Positions 22,262 through 33,856 of a DNA stretch of 64,000 nt are shown here, piece after piece (the first letter of the stretch is position 1; each line of letters begins with the position of its first letter). The notes below the pieces were generated by a model. That model had not been told where the DNA came from and did no database searches. It saw only the letters and a program-made list of their open reading frames with translations. Both the position numbers and the translations under genes were made by a program. Source of the stretch: Pseudorasbora parva (lineage: Eukaryota > Chordata > Actinopteri > Cypriniformes > Gobionidae). The stretch is from contig NC_090183.1 of NCBI RefSeq assembly GCF_024679245.1, forward strand, positions 46,931,856 through 46,995,855. The letters are read 5' to 3'.

Positions 22262-23412
22262 AGTAGCCTCGCGATAGCTGCCATCTGCAGTAGCCTACAG
22301 CATAGAAATCTACACGTAGACGCCTCATTCGAACGCTCCAGGCACGTTGACGAGCCGCCATTTTATAACGGTCAACACACATCAACACTTCAGATGCTGT
22401 CAATCATCACTCGCTTAAAAAAATATAAATAAACAACACTGGGCCTTCGCAGCCGCTGTGTAACTCTGTAAACCGCCGCGATTTAACTTCCTGAAGAACG
22501 TTTGTCTTAGTTTAGAAATGATAATGTTTGGCTCTACACAAAAACACGTAACATTTGTTAGTGACAGGCTTCATGGTTCTTGAATTTCAACTCCCAGTTT
22601 TCAAGAACTGGAAAATGTATGTGGAAACAAACACTGACCCTATGAAAGTGTTTAAATCAAACTAAATGTAAGAGTATTTAAAGAAGAGGAACTGATATTT
22701 CTGCTGTTCTATAAGCCCTTCTGTCAGCGAGTCGGGTGTCTCAGCTCGCGCTGCATTAAAGCCTCGGCATAGTTCTTCATCAACTTGACCTGATTAACAT
22801 GAAGATAACCGATTTCACCATAACATCATGCAGTGCAGTGTTCCAGTGTTTCACAATCACCAAATCCAGCGCTGTGAAATAAATAATAAAATACACATCA
22901 CTGCCAGAAGATTGTGCCCAAACTTCCAAAGCCGGTTGAAATGATTAAATTAAGCGCATCTTAACTTTAATGTCACATTTATCAAGTGAACAACTTATAT
23001 ACAGCACATTATATGCATGTGTGTTTGGGAATGGGGCATTGCAGCAGATATATGCTGCCCGTCATAAATCAAAGCACATCTCGGAGGAGAACACCGGCAA
23101 ATGTGACAGAATGGCCGATATTATAGTCTATATTTGTAATACACGTTTCAGGTGCGAGTGATCAGCGAGAGGAGCGCTGCCAGAATGCCCAACGGTCTCC
23201 ATATGCACTGCTCCTGACCTGTCAATCACAGCTTGCGCGTGCAGTGTGACATTTGAATGGTCAGAAAGCGCGTTCACAACCGGCTTTGACCGTTCTAAAA
23301 TGGCGGATGGCTAACGTATAGCGGCCCATAGAAACAGTCGCTAATGAGGCATCTACGTACACATATCTGTGGCCTACAGTACTGTAGATTGCCGTTATCG
23401 TGAGGTAAAAAA
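22262..23412. mobile_element. Long-TIR DNA transposon inserted in the RTE LINE
   Basis: The arms of about 120 bp at 22262-22385 and 23280-23412 are imperfect inverted repeats. Matching words include CCTCGCGATAGCTGCCATCT with the complement of its right-arm form, GTAGACGCCTCATT, and CGCCATTTTATAACGGTCAA. The interior of about 900 bp is AT-rich with no transposase. It lies between two collinear pieces of one LINE, so it was inserted after the LINE. About 170 bp on its right (23413-23584) belongs to neither element as far as I can see. Confidence 0.7.
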
Positions 23413-23584
23413 ACTAAAGTAATTGCAGTGCAAACTGATAACAATGTATGTATATTTCATACTTGTTAAATTGTTATACAAGTAGGAAGAGCACAGGTAC
23501 AAATTAAAAGTATGATTATGGGTCTATGTGAGGATTTATAGCCCCGACCCTGCCCATTATACCTGATCTCTCCCGGATGTTGAT

Positions 23585-24125
23585 ACCCAAAAGTTGACAG
23601 GCATGTCCTGGACTTCCTCATTCCACCACCAAGTCTCCTTGTCTTCTTTTCTCCTTCCAGATGACACACCTAGCACCTTCCTACCGGTCTCCCTGATCAC
23701 TTTGGCTGTAGAGGTCCAGTCATCCGGAAGCCCATCCTGACCACCTAAAGCTTGTCTCAACTCCTCCCTGAAATCCACACAGCACTCCTCCTCTCTTAGC
23801 TTCCACCCCTTTGTCTTCTGCTCTGCCTTTACTCTCTTCATCTTCCTCACCACCAGAGACACACTCTCACCTACCACTACTTTACATTCGCTAATCTCCA
23901 TCAGATTACAGCGTCTACATAAGATATCGTCCACTTGAGTGCTCCTGCCTCCATTCTGATAGTCCCCCGGTGTTCCTGCCTCTCCTGTGTTCACCACAGC
24001 CATCGCCATACTTTTAGCAAAGTCTACCAACCTCTGTCCTTCTGGGTTCCTGAAGACCAAACCTGCCCATCACTTCCTCGTCCCCACTATTCCCTTTCCC
24101 AACATGTCCATCCAAATGTGTGCAG
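23585..24125 (-). pseudogene. RTE-type LINE, endonuclease C-terminal part (broken)
   Basis: The minus strand encodes the end of an exonuclease-endonuclease-phosphatase domain. Landmarks in order are HLDGHVGKGNSGDEEVMG, then LVDFAKSMAMAVVNT, then GGRSTQVDDILCRR, where the STQVD-like turn corresponds to the catalytic Asp region. The linker with ECCVDFREELRQALGGQDGL and VLGVSSGRRKEDKETWWWNE follows. The upstream start of the domain is missing. Such fragments are often annotated as craniofacial development protein 2-like because RTE endonucleases resemble it. Frameshifts are present, so it is inactive. Confidence 0.85.
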
Positions 24126-24276
24126 TCTGGACTAATGAAATTAAAAGAGACATGCACTGCACAAAAAAAGATTTGACTGGATCTACAGAAAGTCACTGCA
24201 CTGAGTTTTACTGAAACACTGGGAAGAATAGCAAATGCAGCTCTGAGCTTTACAGGGACATTACACTGGATTGCAT

Positions 24277-24283
<7 letters not shown>

Positions 24284-24332
<49 letters not shown>
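24284..24332. repeat. (GT)n microsatellite
   Basis: A pure GT run. Confidence 0.95.
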
Positions 24333-24333
<1 letters not shown>

Positions 24334-26300
24334 TCTCACTGACACCCAGAGATGAGCAGGACCTCTATCTGTCTCTGATGCTCTGATGTTGTTTCTCAGA
24401 GAGGAACATGCGCCCGTCTCCCGAGGGCCACGCGAGTGTGTGTGTGTGTGTGTAGATCATGGCCGTCTTCTCTAAGCCTCTGCACTGAAGGTCAGAGTGT
24501 GTGTGTGCGTACCGACGGTGAAGGTGTTTCCAGAGCTCTCTGATTGGCTGGGGCCCCGCCTGCTCTCCTAAGGTGAGGTATTAGCCAAGATTATTTATTT
24601 TCATTTCCGAGGCTTTTATTCCCGCGTTCCCCCGCCCGCCCCCCCGACTCGGGCCCCGATTCTCATTTTACTCATCATACACATTAGACTTTTTTCTTTC
24701 TCTTTCTTTTTTCCACGTCTCCTCTCCTTCTCTGGAATAATGGATCTCCTGCGCAGGCAGACAGGGCGACCGCTGGGATGACGGTAAACTGCCTTCTTTT
24801 TTCTTTGCAATTAATTGGTGTACAGCCATGTGAATATATGATAACAGATTTTTTTCCTCAACCAGGAAAAGGGAGGTTAATTAATGTAAGAGTCGTGTTC
24901 ATGGAGATGCAGATTTGACTCCACACACACACACACACACGCACACACACACCCCCACCTTCCTTGTGCTGCCTTAAGAGCCCTGATTCCCTGCTAATGA
25001 CCTAGTTCTTTTAATGAGCAGTATTAACCCCCGGCTACAGTCACCCAGGTCTTAATTGTCAACTGAGGCTGAAACAGGAGACCCCCCATCACCCCCCCGT
25101 CAGCAGGTATGGAACATTACCACATGTCATCATCTCAGGCAACCAAAGATAAATGTGTCATCAAGGCAACCGAAGCTGGCTCCCCCGTCATCAGCAGCCG
25201 AAACTTCACCGGAAAACCGGAAATACACCGGACAAATAATCCCCCCCCCCCTCCTCCTCCTCCTCCGTGAGAATGATGTGTCAGTCGCGGCATGAAGCCG
25301 CAGCCAAATAATGCCGTAATTATGGACTGCACGAGCGCGCAAACCTACAAACTCATTAAAACGCATTTAAAATGTGTCCTTTCATTTGCACAAGTGCGAT
25401 TAAATATTCTGCTTTATGTCGTACCCAAGAGGTGTGCTTCCCAATTCAACCACTATTTACAATGGAATATCATAGAAAAGGAGTTTAATAAGCAGATTTG
25501 GACAGCTAATTAAAAGGCCGCTGTACAGTAGGGCTGACCGCGTGACGCTCAGACGGGCCTGAAACAATGTGTCGAGTTCAATATCGCTTCAACTCCGTCG
25601 GCTGTAATGTTGATTACGGCAATAATCATTTTAACACGTACCTCGCTTTGTAAAAACAAATATAAATAGCATTTGCAGTTCTAGAGGTGTCTGCGGGTCA
25701 GGGTTTAAATGTCAGGCTTGTATTGTTTGCAGAAACTGTTAATTATTTGAGCTGTAAAGTGTCCGACTGCTATTTTTACTTTTAGTGTTACTGATGTCAT
25801 TCAACATGTAAATTGTTCCTTTTTTCCGCTAATGTAAAGGTGAAATATAACATTAAACAGATTAGGTTAGTTAGTGATTTTCTACATGTATGCATATGGC
25901 AGATGCTTTTATTCAAAGTGACTCACATTTGATCATTCCCTGGGAATCGGACCTATGACCGTGGCATTGATTCCATGTTTGTAAAACATGAGGTTGAATA
26001 AATAACGATATACTGTAAGTTATATTGTGAGTGAAATGCCTCGTAACGGGATGTTCTCTGCTGCAGGAAAGCTTTTTATCACTCCAGTCTCAAGTTAACA
26101 CATATAATGGCTTTTACTTTGTAACAATGCATTTAAATGTTCACTGCCTGCTCCATTTACATTTATTTTAAGTGCATTACTGTAACTTTTTTTTAACCCT
26201 TACCTTGTCTTTTGATCATTTTGACCTGGAGATTATTTTTTGCTTTATTATTTTTACCCCTTCGTGTCGACCATTTTGACAAGTGGGGCATAAGTGACAT
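24333..26300. other. No gene recognised; small simple repeats
   Basis: Short runs occur at 24438-24453 (GT), 24922-24951 (AC) and 25241-25266 (C10 then CTC repeats). The segment 24540-24830 and the segment 25290-25700 are unique and could hold regulatory DNA. No exon is supported. Confidence 0.4.
25885..25966 (-). mobile_element. tRNA-derived SINE fragment
   Basis: It shares the ATGGCAGATGCTTTTATTCA tail with the SINE at 7745 and a degraded B box (GGTCCGATTCCC on the minus strand). The A box is not recognisable. Confidence 0.55.
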
Positions 26301-27127
26301 AGGGTGCTTTCACACCTGCCTCATTTAGTTCGGTTGAATCGTACTAGAGTTCGTTTCTCTCTTTGGTGCGGTTCGTTTGGTCAGGTCTGAAAACAGAGAT
26401 CGCACTCGGGTGCGCACCAAAAGCGGACCAAACAAGCGGACCGAGACCTTGAAGAGCTGGTTTCGGTAAGATTTCAAACAAACTCTGGAGCGGTTCGTTT
26501 GTGGTGAGAACGTGATCCGACCTCGAACAGAACCAACTGCAAAAGTACTGATCATTTTTGGACTGAACCAGCTGCCGTAGTTAGCTGTGCTGACATTGTG
26601 TGCATGACATTACCTGATAGATCGTTGGCAATATTTTCCGAAGATGAGCATGTCAAGAGTTAATAATTAATGCACGCCTCCTCTTGAAGTGACGAGCGAT
26701 GCGCTCTCGCCGTCTGCAGTGCATTAGAGCGGTGTTTTCATGTCGCATCCGCGCTTCATTATAGAAATGTATTGTTTGCTTACTGTGGTAAATACACACA
26801 GTGTAGTAGATTATGGCCAGGGACAAAACTAGCCCGGCAGTCGTCTCTTCATAGGGTTATTATAGTTTGCTGGCTTTGCCTCTCCTGTTGGAATTTTCCT
26901 ACACGTAAATTCTGACCAATCGAAAAGCAGTTTAGGAAATACGCCATGGCCAATGAGTGATGTGGATGTTGTCACGTGCCTGCGTTTTGGTTCGTTTCAA
27001 CTGGTTCAGACCAAAGCAATCAGTGTGGTGTGAAAAGGAACCAAAAAAGCTGAAAAATGCAACAGTGTATAATTCTTTGCCCTTGATTCGGACCAAATGA
27101 ACCGAACTAGAGATGTGAAAGCACCCT
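26301..27127. mobile_element. Non-autonomous TIR transposon, 827 bp
   Basis: It starts AGGGTGCTTTCACACCT and ends AGATGTGAAAGCACCCT, a clean terminal inverted repeat. Subterminal GGTTCGTTTGGTC-type words and their complements recur at both ends (26366-26440 and 26985-27110). No obvious target duplication is seen in the flanks. No transposase is encoded. The termini resemble abundant fish hAT-like MITEs, but the class is not certain. Confidence 0.75.
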
Positions 27128-27549
27128 TACACAAAATTCCACATTAACACTTAAGGAAGAGGCTCGGGAACGAATGACATCTCTCACTTTTCAAACAGAT
27201 TACATAAACAGAGAATATTTGATTTACATTATTTAAAACCTGAAATTGCAGCGCTTCTTTAGACAAATGTCTCATGTTTGTGTGACGAGTATTCACTGAG
27301 TTACAGTTCATTTTCTGAAGAGACTCAGAATGGACGTCACTGAGAGAGAGGCGGCAGATCGCTTATTTAGCAAAAACATTTTGTTTTTATTTTGAGTACA
27401 CATAAATAAAATTGGACATTTAACAGATTATAATGATGTATAACACTTGCCTGAATGGCCAAAACCGACAAAGTATTTTGAGTCTCTTTCGCATTGATAA
27501 AATAAAAATAATTTAAAAAACGAGGTTAAGGCCGACTTCAGAGAATTAA

Positions 27550-28150
27550 AGGTCCTGTTCTTCGCGATTCCATCTTTCAAACTTTAGTTAGTGTGTAATG
27601 TTGCTGTTAGAGCATAAATAATACCTGTACAATGATAAAGCTCAAAGTTCAATGCCAAGCGAGATATTTTATTGAACATAAGTTCCCTTTCAAAGCCTAC
27701 AGCGAGCGGCCGGTTTGGTCTACACCGCTGCACTTCCTGCTGTGATGACGTCACTAGAACCGTTTGTTGACTAAAGCTCCGCCCACAAGAACACGCAAAA
27801 TAGGGGCGTGGCCTCACTGCTCTCCCACGTGGAGAAGAGCGCATTCAGCGCTTGCATCGCCCCATTATGATCAGAGACGGGACCTTTCCGGGCAAAGTGC
27901 GCTAAGCTGCTGTCCAATCACAACACGGGAAGCGCTGGCCCAATCAGAACTCGTTACGTGTTTCTGAAGGAGGGACTTCATAGAACAAGGAAATCATCAG
28001 GCCGTTTTTAGGACAGAGGAAACAGCGCTGGACAGATAAGACAACTGTGTGAAAAATACTGTGTGTTTTTACACGCGAAACATGAACTCATGTTATATTG
28101 CACACTGTAAACATAATCAAAGCTTCGAAAACACGCGAAGAACGGGACCT
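27550..28150. mobile_element. TTAA-target TIR element, 601 bp
   Basis: The ends are AGGTCCTGTTCTTCGCG and CGCGAAGAACGGGACCT, flanked on both sides by intact TTAA (27546-27549 and 28151-28154). TTAA duplication fits the Kolobok or piggyBac superfamilies. The termini starting AGG favour Kolobok, but this is inference. The interior has promoter-like words (CCAATCA at 27914 and 27939) but no transposase. Confidence 0.75.
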
Positions 28151-28207
28151 TTAAGTCATTCTGGATGGACACATAACCAACATATATTTATAAAGCCAAA
28201 ACTTGGG

Positions 28208-28262
28208 AGTTTACATTTACATTTACGCATTTAGCAGACGCTTTTATCCAAAGCGACTTAAA
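28208..28262. mobile_element. SINE-tail fragment
   Basis: Contains TTTAGCAGACGCTTTTATCC and AAAGCGACTTA, the conserved tail of the SINE family seen at 7745. The tRNA-like head is absent. Confidence 0.5.
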
Positions 28263-29278
28263 CTCAGGAGTACAGGAAGCGATCCGTCAAGAAGAGGCAA
28301 AGAAACACAGAAAGTGCCCCAAATACCAAGATTTGTACACTACTGAGAGAAGCAAAAACCAGAAAAAGGGAAGAAGAAAGGAGAAATAGAGGAGGAAGAG
28401 GGTTTTTTTTATTTTATTTTTTTTACAGTTCAAGACTCAAGAAAACTCAGACTGTTACGAATATGGAGATATATAAGCTCAAACATAAAAAAAAAAACTA
28501 AGAATATAATATTTAAATGTATACAAATATTATGTGGATGTGCTATAACAACTTCTAACCACAATTAATGTGAAGCCACCAGTCATGCTTCATTTCAAAT
28601 CTGAGGATGCTATCTCTACAACTATGAATTGTATTAAACATTTTCTAAGACTGTCATGTGTGTTTTTAGAGAAGGCTAATAAAAAGATGATTCCTCTGTA
28701 AACACCGGTCTGACGTCTATTGTTTGTGCCTGGTGTGGCAAACTCCCTTATTCACGTTTCTATTGTTCTGACTTGACAAACCTCTGCCGGGTGTAAGACC
28801 TAATCTTCATTATTCTTTTGTTTTTATTCAGCCGTTTATTCTGGCATTGCATTGCTTATTGCATTGGACTAAACCTTACTGAGGTTTCTCACACAAGGTA
28901 TAACAACTTCAAAAATATAGCATATATGGTGATAATCCAGTATGAGAGATTCATCTGCAATTTAAATGGCTGATCGTCTTTGACCCGAGAACAGGACAGC
29001 TCGAAGCTCAGACTGTGGGACACTTTTTTTTTGTTTTAATAGATAATGCCACAAATGCAAAACAAACACACAACGACGGAGAGACGTTTGTTCTCACAAA
29101 CTGTAACTCAGCTTCCTGGATGATGGACAGATCACAGGAGAAGAGGTGTTGTTCTCGGAGAGCAAGAGCAGAGAGGCCAAGAGTTTGACTGATGGTTATT
29201 TAGTTCAAACATGACCTGAGAGAGCAGGGACATAGGAAGTGCTTTCAGCCTGACAGGAGTCGAGCAGAACACGCTGTC

Positions 29279-29281
<3 letters not shown>
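28263..29281. other. No gene recognised
   Basis: AT-rich with A and T runs (28400-28420, 28488-28498). No supported feature. Confidence 0.5.

Positions 29282-29346
<65 letters not shown>
29282..29346. repeat. (AC)n microsatellite
   Basis: A pure AC run of about 65 bp. Confidence 0.97.
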
Positions 29347-29347
<1 letters not shown>

Positions 29348-29822
29348 ATCCGCCGGCATACGCTACATATAGTCTGCAGTCTTCAGCATCCCAACTTAAA
29401 TCAACCTCACAAGTGCATCATACAAATAGCATTCTGCACACAAAGCGCATTCGGTTTTGACATTTGCACGTTGCTGAGCTAATGATATACTACTTGAACA
29501 TACTCTACGCAAGTACAACGCAGATGATTCTAGCAACACAAGCTTGATTTTGTGCCTTCCAACCACTGCTCATAATGCAATGCAAATACAACTGACATGT
29601 TTATATCGGATGAATGATAACAGAATGGATATCCAGGCATATTGTTTCTTTGAGTATCTGCCACAAAAACACAAGTGTGTGCAAATGCCTTTGAGATTGA
29701 GCTTCTGGATAAAGTGCACAGCATACCAAAAATAGGGTAACAGTACAAATTTGATTTGATACTTCTCTGTTTTAATCAAATATTTCTTTCATTTAGTCCT
29801 GAGCTTGTTACACTACATTCTG
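29347..29822. other. No gene recognised
   Basis: Unique-looking sequence. Overlapping short frames on both strands do not resemble coding DNA. Confidence 0.5.
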
Positions 29823-30234
29823 CACCGCAAAAAATGCTCTTCTTACTTAGTAAGTTTGTCTCGTTTCTAGTCTAAATATCTAACAAATCTTAAATCAAGA
29901 TGCATTATAAGTAAAATGATATTTTTTCTTGTTTTGTTGAAAATAAAAACAAAAAGAGTTTTTGCTTAAAACAGGGAAAATGATCATCAGGGGTGAGAAA
30001 AATAATCTTGTGTCTGATTGAAATATTGTTTCTTGTTTCCAAACCGAAATGGCAGATCATTTTGCCTGTTTTGAGCAAAAACTCACTTCATTTTGATATT
30101 ATTCCCCAGAAAACAAGAAAAAACATCATATATCATTTTACTTATCTAGTAAATGCATCTTGATTTATGAATATTTTGATATTTTGACTGGAAACAAGAC
30201 AGAAATACTGAGTAAGAAGAGCATTTTTGCAGTG
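29823..30234. mobile_element. Foldback MITE, complete copy (412 bp)
   Basis: It starts CACCGCAAAAAATGCTCTTC and ends GAAGAGCATTTTTGCAGTG. The inverted repeat extends inward over most of each half (for example TTTCTAGTCTAAATATC with its complement), with the centre near 30020. This is the best guide to the full length of the family in this window. Confidence 0.85.
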
Positions 30235-31150
30235 TGTGATTGTCTTCTCATGAAAGAATCCTTTATACTTCCCTATATGTTTCTATATGTGCTTCTCCAG
30301 TAAATGTATCCTGATTTAAGGATGTTAAAAGGTGCTGGAAAAGACATTCTGTCTCTCCGGTCGCTTAGGTTTGCTCTGTGACTTCTGGATCCGAGCGGAG
30401 CGCTAAACATCCAGGTTTACGACTGCTCTTTATTAATCCCACCAAGTGTTTAAATGACCTCTAGAAGCAGCTCAAGGAATCAGGTTAATTGGAGAGGAAT
30501 ATCTGAGACGAGTTTTTTAAGAGATCGTCTCGTTGTTCTCTTTTTGGTTTGTTGGTTTGCATCGTCTCCGAACGAGGGTTTAAAGGGACAATCTGCCACT
30601 TGAATAGCTCTTCCAGAGACTTCACGGTAAATTTACACGGATTGGCCACCTCGGGATACGCTGAAGGCTTCTCAAAGAGAAAAGTTTCTACCGTTGAAAA
30701 TACGTCATCATCATCATCATCATCATCATCATGGTGTCTGTGTGTGAGATTTACGAACACCAATGGTCTTTGAATCACAATGGCTTGATGTCCCTTCCCT
30801 CTCTCGTCGCTTTTTCGTCTTGTCTTTTTGCCCCGGGGTTTCACCGACGCGCCGGCATTCCTGTTTATTCTGGGTAATCTCGCTCTCATCTCCGTGTGGC
30901 TTTGACAGATGGTTACGGGCACACAATAGCATTAAGACTTTGATTTTTCTGCTGCGTGCTACACAACAAACAGCCATCAGAGCAGCCGTGTGTGTCGCAG
31001 GCCAGCCCGTGTCTGTTTAAAATCACATCTATGTGTTTTGGCTGCTAGATTACGGCCCGTTATACACCCCCTGTGTAAGGTAAACTACATTAACCTTGCT
31101 TGCTGTTATTAAAATGATAGATTTGCCAGGTTTACCTTTTTCTTCTCGAT
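30235..31150. other. Candidate conserved non-coding DNA with (ATC)n
   Basis: A trinucleotide ATC run at 30704-30733 sits in unique sequence. The reading frame at 30485-30922 on the minus strand runs through it as an aspartate tract and has no domain. The sequence around 30750-30960 is repeat-free and may be regulatory. Confidence 0.35.

Positions 31151-31151
<1 letters not shown>

Positions 31152-31185
<34 letters not shown>
31152..31185. repeat. (AC)n microsatellite
   Basis: A pure AC run. Confidence 0.95.
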
Positions 31186-31188
<3 letters not shown>

Positions 31189-31860
31189 GTTAATATCCGG
31201 GCATGTGGTGGCAGTGGTGTCATTTTTAAAGCGGGCGTCGGGATGTCAGCGCAACGCTCAGAAATGATGCATAGAGGTAAATAAGGAGGGTGAAATTAGC
31301 CCTCCTGTCACCGCGCTACCTTTCACCCTCGGGCCGGAGGAAATTGACTGCACGCTAGATTTTCAAAATTAGCCCTTAATGTTGGCCTGACAAACGGGGG
31401 CTTCATAATGCTTTTCCGTGTCATCCACAAAGAATCCATCATCACCTTTCCCCCTCACCCCTCTCTCGCAGCTCTCCGTAATTCGGTAATAAGGTGAGAG
31501 AGAGCGAGAGAGGTACAATGCCACATCATTTATATGCAGGCATCGCGCAGGTATTTTCCCATAAGGGATTTGCATTATAATATCGGCTGCCATTTTTATG
31601 GGCGGAAATCGGCCAGGATGTTTCGGGTGCTAAATGTGTCTGCTACTACATAAAAAATCTCAACCCCTGAAAAATTGTTTGCTGATCCAGATGATAACCC
31701 CTAATGGCACTCGCATAAATAAATCAAGATTTAATATTCTAATGTTCCCTCATTTACATATCCCCTTTTTATGGATACCTGGAATGCCCATATATCTGAC
31801 ACGCGTCTGTTCTGAGGATCGCACCGCTCACGTACTTATTCCGAGGTTAAATATTTTATG
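31186..31860. promoter_or_regulatory. Candidate conserved non-coding element
   Basis: About 650 bp of repeat-free, balanced-composition sequence with multiple transcription-factor-like words. These include ATTTGCATTATAAT at 31567, TTTTATGGGC at 31594, CATTTATATGCAGGC at 31525 and ATAAATAAATC at 31715. All reading frames are broken or lack domains. This pattern is typical of developmental enhancers within large introns. The call rests on appearance only, since no alignment could be made. Confidence 0.35.
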
Positions 31861-32187
31861 ATGTGATTTGGCCTGAATTTGAGAATGAAACAACTTTATA
31901 TCATTTATTTTTTTTCTGAGAACGAGCTTCTAACCCACATTCATTAAGAAAACTACTACTGATCTCTGACCATTCCTCTCATGAACGGATCAGAATATTA
32001 TCCTAATGTTTTCATCTCAGATATAAAAAAACAACAGATCCCAGAGTTTAGAGCTGTACACATTTAAAAAATAAACGTTTAACAGAAAACGTTTTAGAGT
32101 CTGATGCCATTGTAGAAGCTATTAATAAAAAATAAATGAATTAATTAATAAAAACCTATATATATATATACACATACAAAAAAAATG
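31861..32187. other. No gene recognised
   Basis: AT-rich, ending in a short (TA)n at 32158-32170. Confidence 0.5.
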
Positions 32188-32377
32188 GTAACACTTTCTT
32201 TTTCAGTTTCCTTGTTACATGTATTTACCATAGTAATAACAATAAATTATTGCATGAAACTAATCCTCAACCAAACCCTACCCCTATAGTAAGTACATAT
32301 AGTAATAATTAATATTACTCAGTACTTAAATATAGAATTACACTGAAACAATGACACCTCAAAATAAAGTGTAAACA
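32188..32377 (+). mobile_element. MITE with GGTAACACTTT termini (related family)
   Basis: It starts TGGTAACACTTTC and ends AAAATAAAGTGTAAAC. The interior differs from that at 6341 and 45325 but has the same plan. Confidence 0.6.
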
Positions 32378-33030
32378 AACTTTTTAACAAAACACAAAAC
32401 TTGAAAAACATGTGTTAACAATGACATAAAATCTCTAGTAAATTTCACATGATTGAAGAGTATCAGAAAGGAATGCAATGCAACTATAAATCAAACACAT
32501 TTACATGCATCAGACTCACAAAATTATCAATAACATAACCTGAAGTTCATACCTTTAACAGCTAAAAGGACAAATCAAGACTTTACGGCACAGATAACAA
32601 ACATCATTAAAAATATCGCACATTTCTGCTCTTAAACCTTCCAGATTGTCTTGTCTTAGACTAAGTGTGTTACTAATTATTAATAATCATCAGCACATCA
32701 CAGATGTTGCACTTAAAATGCCCTATTGTACTATTTTAAAGGCTTCAAATTTTGTCTCCAACAACAGGTTCACATGCATCAAAGATCAAAAAAACACTTT
32801 AATAATAATACATAATAACATACATTGCACATTACCTCGTTTCTCTCAGTGTATCTTAAACGCTTCATAAGAAGATTCAGTATCTCTAAACTCCGCCTCT
32901 CTGAGAGCTGCTGTGATTGGTCAGAAAGCAAACGCTCATTATCATATCTGAATCTCAACTCTTGACACAGTGATATGAACCAGGCCTTGGGGTTCGTCAG
33001 AAGTGGACATTATGCAAATTAACTACAGTG
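32378..33030. other. AT-rich sequence and a founder-like segment of the 75-bp array
   Basis: The last part, 32905-33030, already contains a TGATTGGTCAG word and GACATTATGCAAATTAACTA just before the first full array unit, so it may preserve the ancestral single-copy form. Confidence 0.5.
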
Positions 33031-33855
33031 TTTGAGGGCGGGGGGAAAAGACACTGTTCAGCCAATCATGACCAGATGCGGGCATTATGCAAATTAACTA
33101 CAGTGTTTGAGGGCGGGGGGAAAAGACACTGGTCAGCCAATCACGACCAGATGCGGGCATTATGCAAATTAACTACAGTGTTTGAGGGAGGGGGGAAAAG
33201 ACACTGGTCAGCCAATCACGATCAGATGCGGGCATTATGCAAATTAACTACAGTGTTTGAGGGCGGGGGGAAAAGACACTGTTCAGCCAATCATGACCAG
33301 ATGCGGGCATTATGCAAATTAACTACAGTGTTTGAGGGCGGGGGGAAAAGACACTGGTCAGCCAATCACGACCAGATGCGGGCATTATGCAAATTAACTA
33401 CAGTGTTTGAGGGAGGGGGGAAAAGACACTGGTCAGCCAATCACGACCAGATGCGGGCATTATGCAAATTAACTACAGTGTTTGAGGGCGGGGGGGAAAG
33501 ACACTGGTCAGCCAATCAGGACCAGATGCGGGCATTATGCAAATTAACTACAGAGTTTGAGGGCGGGGGGAAAAGACACTGTTCAGCCAATCACGACCAG
33601 ATGCGGGCATTATGCAAATTAACTACAGAGTTTGAGGGTGGGGGGAAAAGACACTGTTCAGCCAATCACGACCAGATGCGGGCATTATGCAAATGAACTA
33701 CAGAGTTTGAGGGCGGGGGGAAAAGACACTGTTCAGCCAATCACGATCAGATGCGGGCATTATGCAAATTAACTACAGCGTTTGAGGGCGGGGGGAAAAG
33801 ACACTGTTCAGCCAATCATGACCAGATGCGGGCATTATGCAAATTAACTGCAGAG
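33031..33855. repeat. 75-bp minisatellite, 11 units
   Basis: Unit starts fall at exact 75-bp steps (33031, 33106, 33181 and so on to 33781). Each unit reads TTTGAGGGCGGGGGGAAAAG, then ACACTGTTCAGCCAATCATG, then ACCAGATGCGGGCATTATGC and AAATTAACTACAG. Every unit contains a CCAATCA or CCAATCAG CCAAT box and an ATGCAAAT octamer, and most have a GGGCGGGG GC box. Units differ at few positions. Because 75 is a multiple of three, the array is open as a 25-residue repeat for 222 codons, which I treat as an artefact. Confidence 0.97.
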
Positions 33856-33856
33856 T

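Noticed and set aside
30485..30922. 145-codon minus-strand frame with an aspartate run
   Set aside because: The run comes from an ATC microsatellite. There is no domain, and no splice or promoter support.
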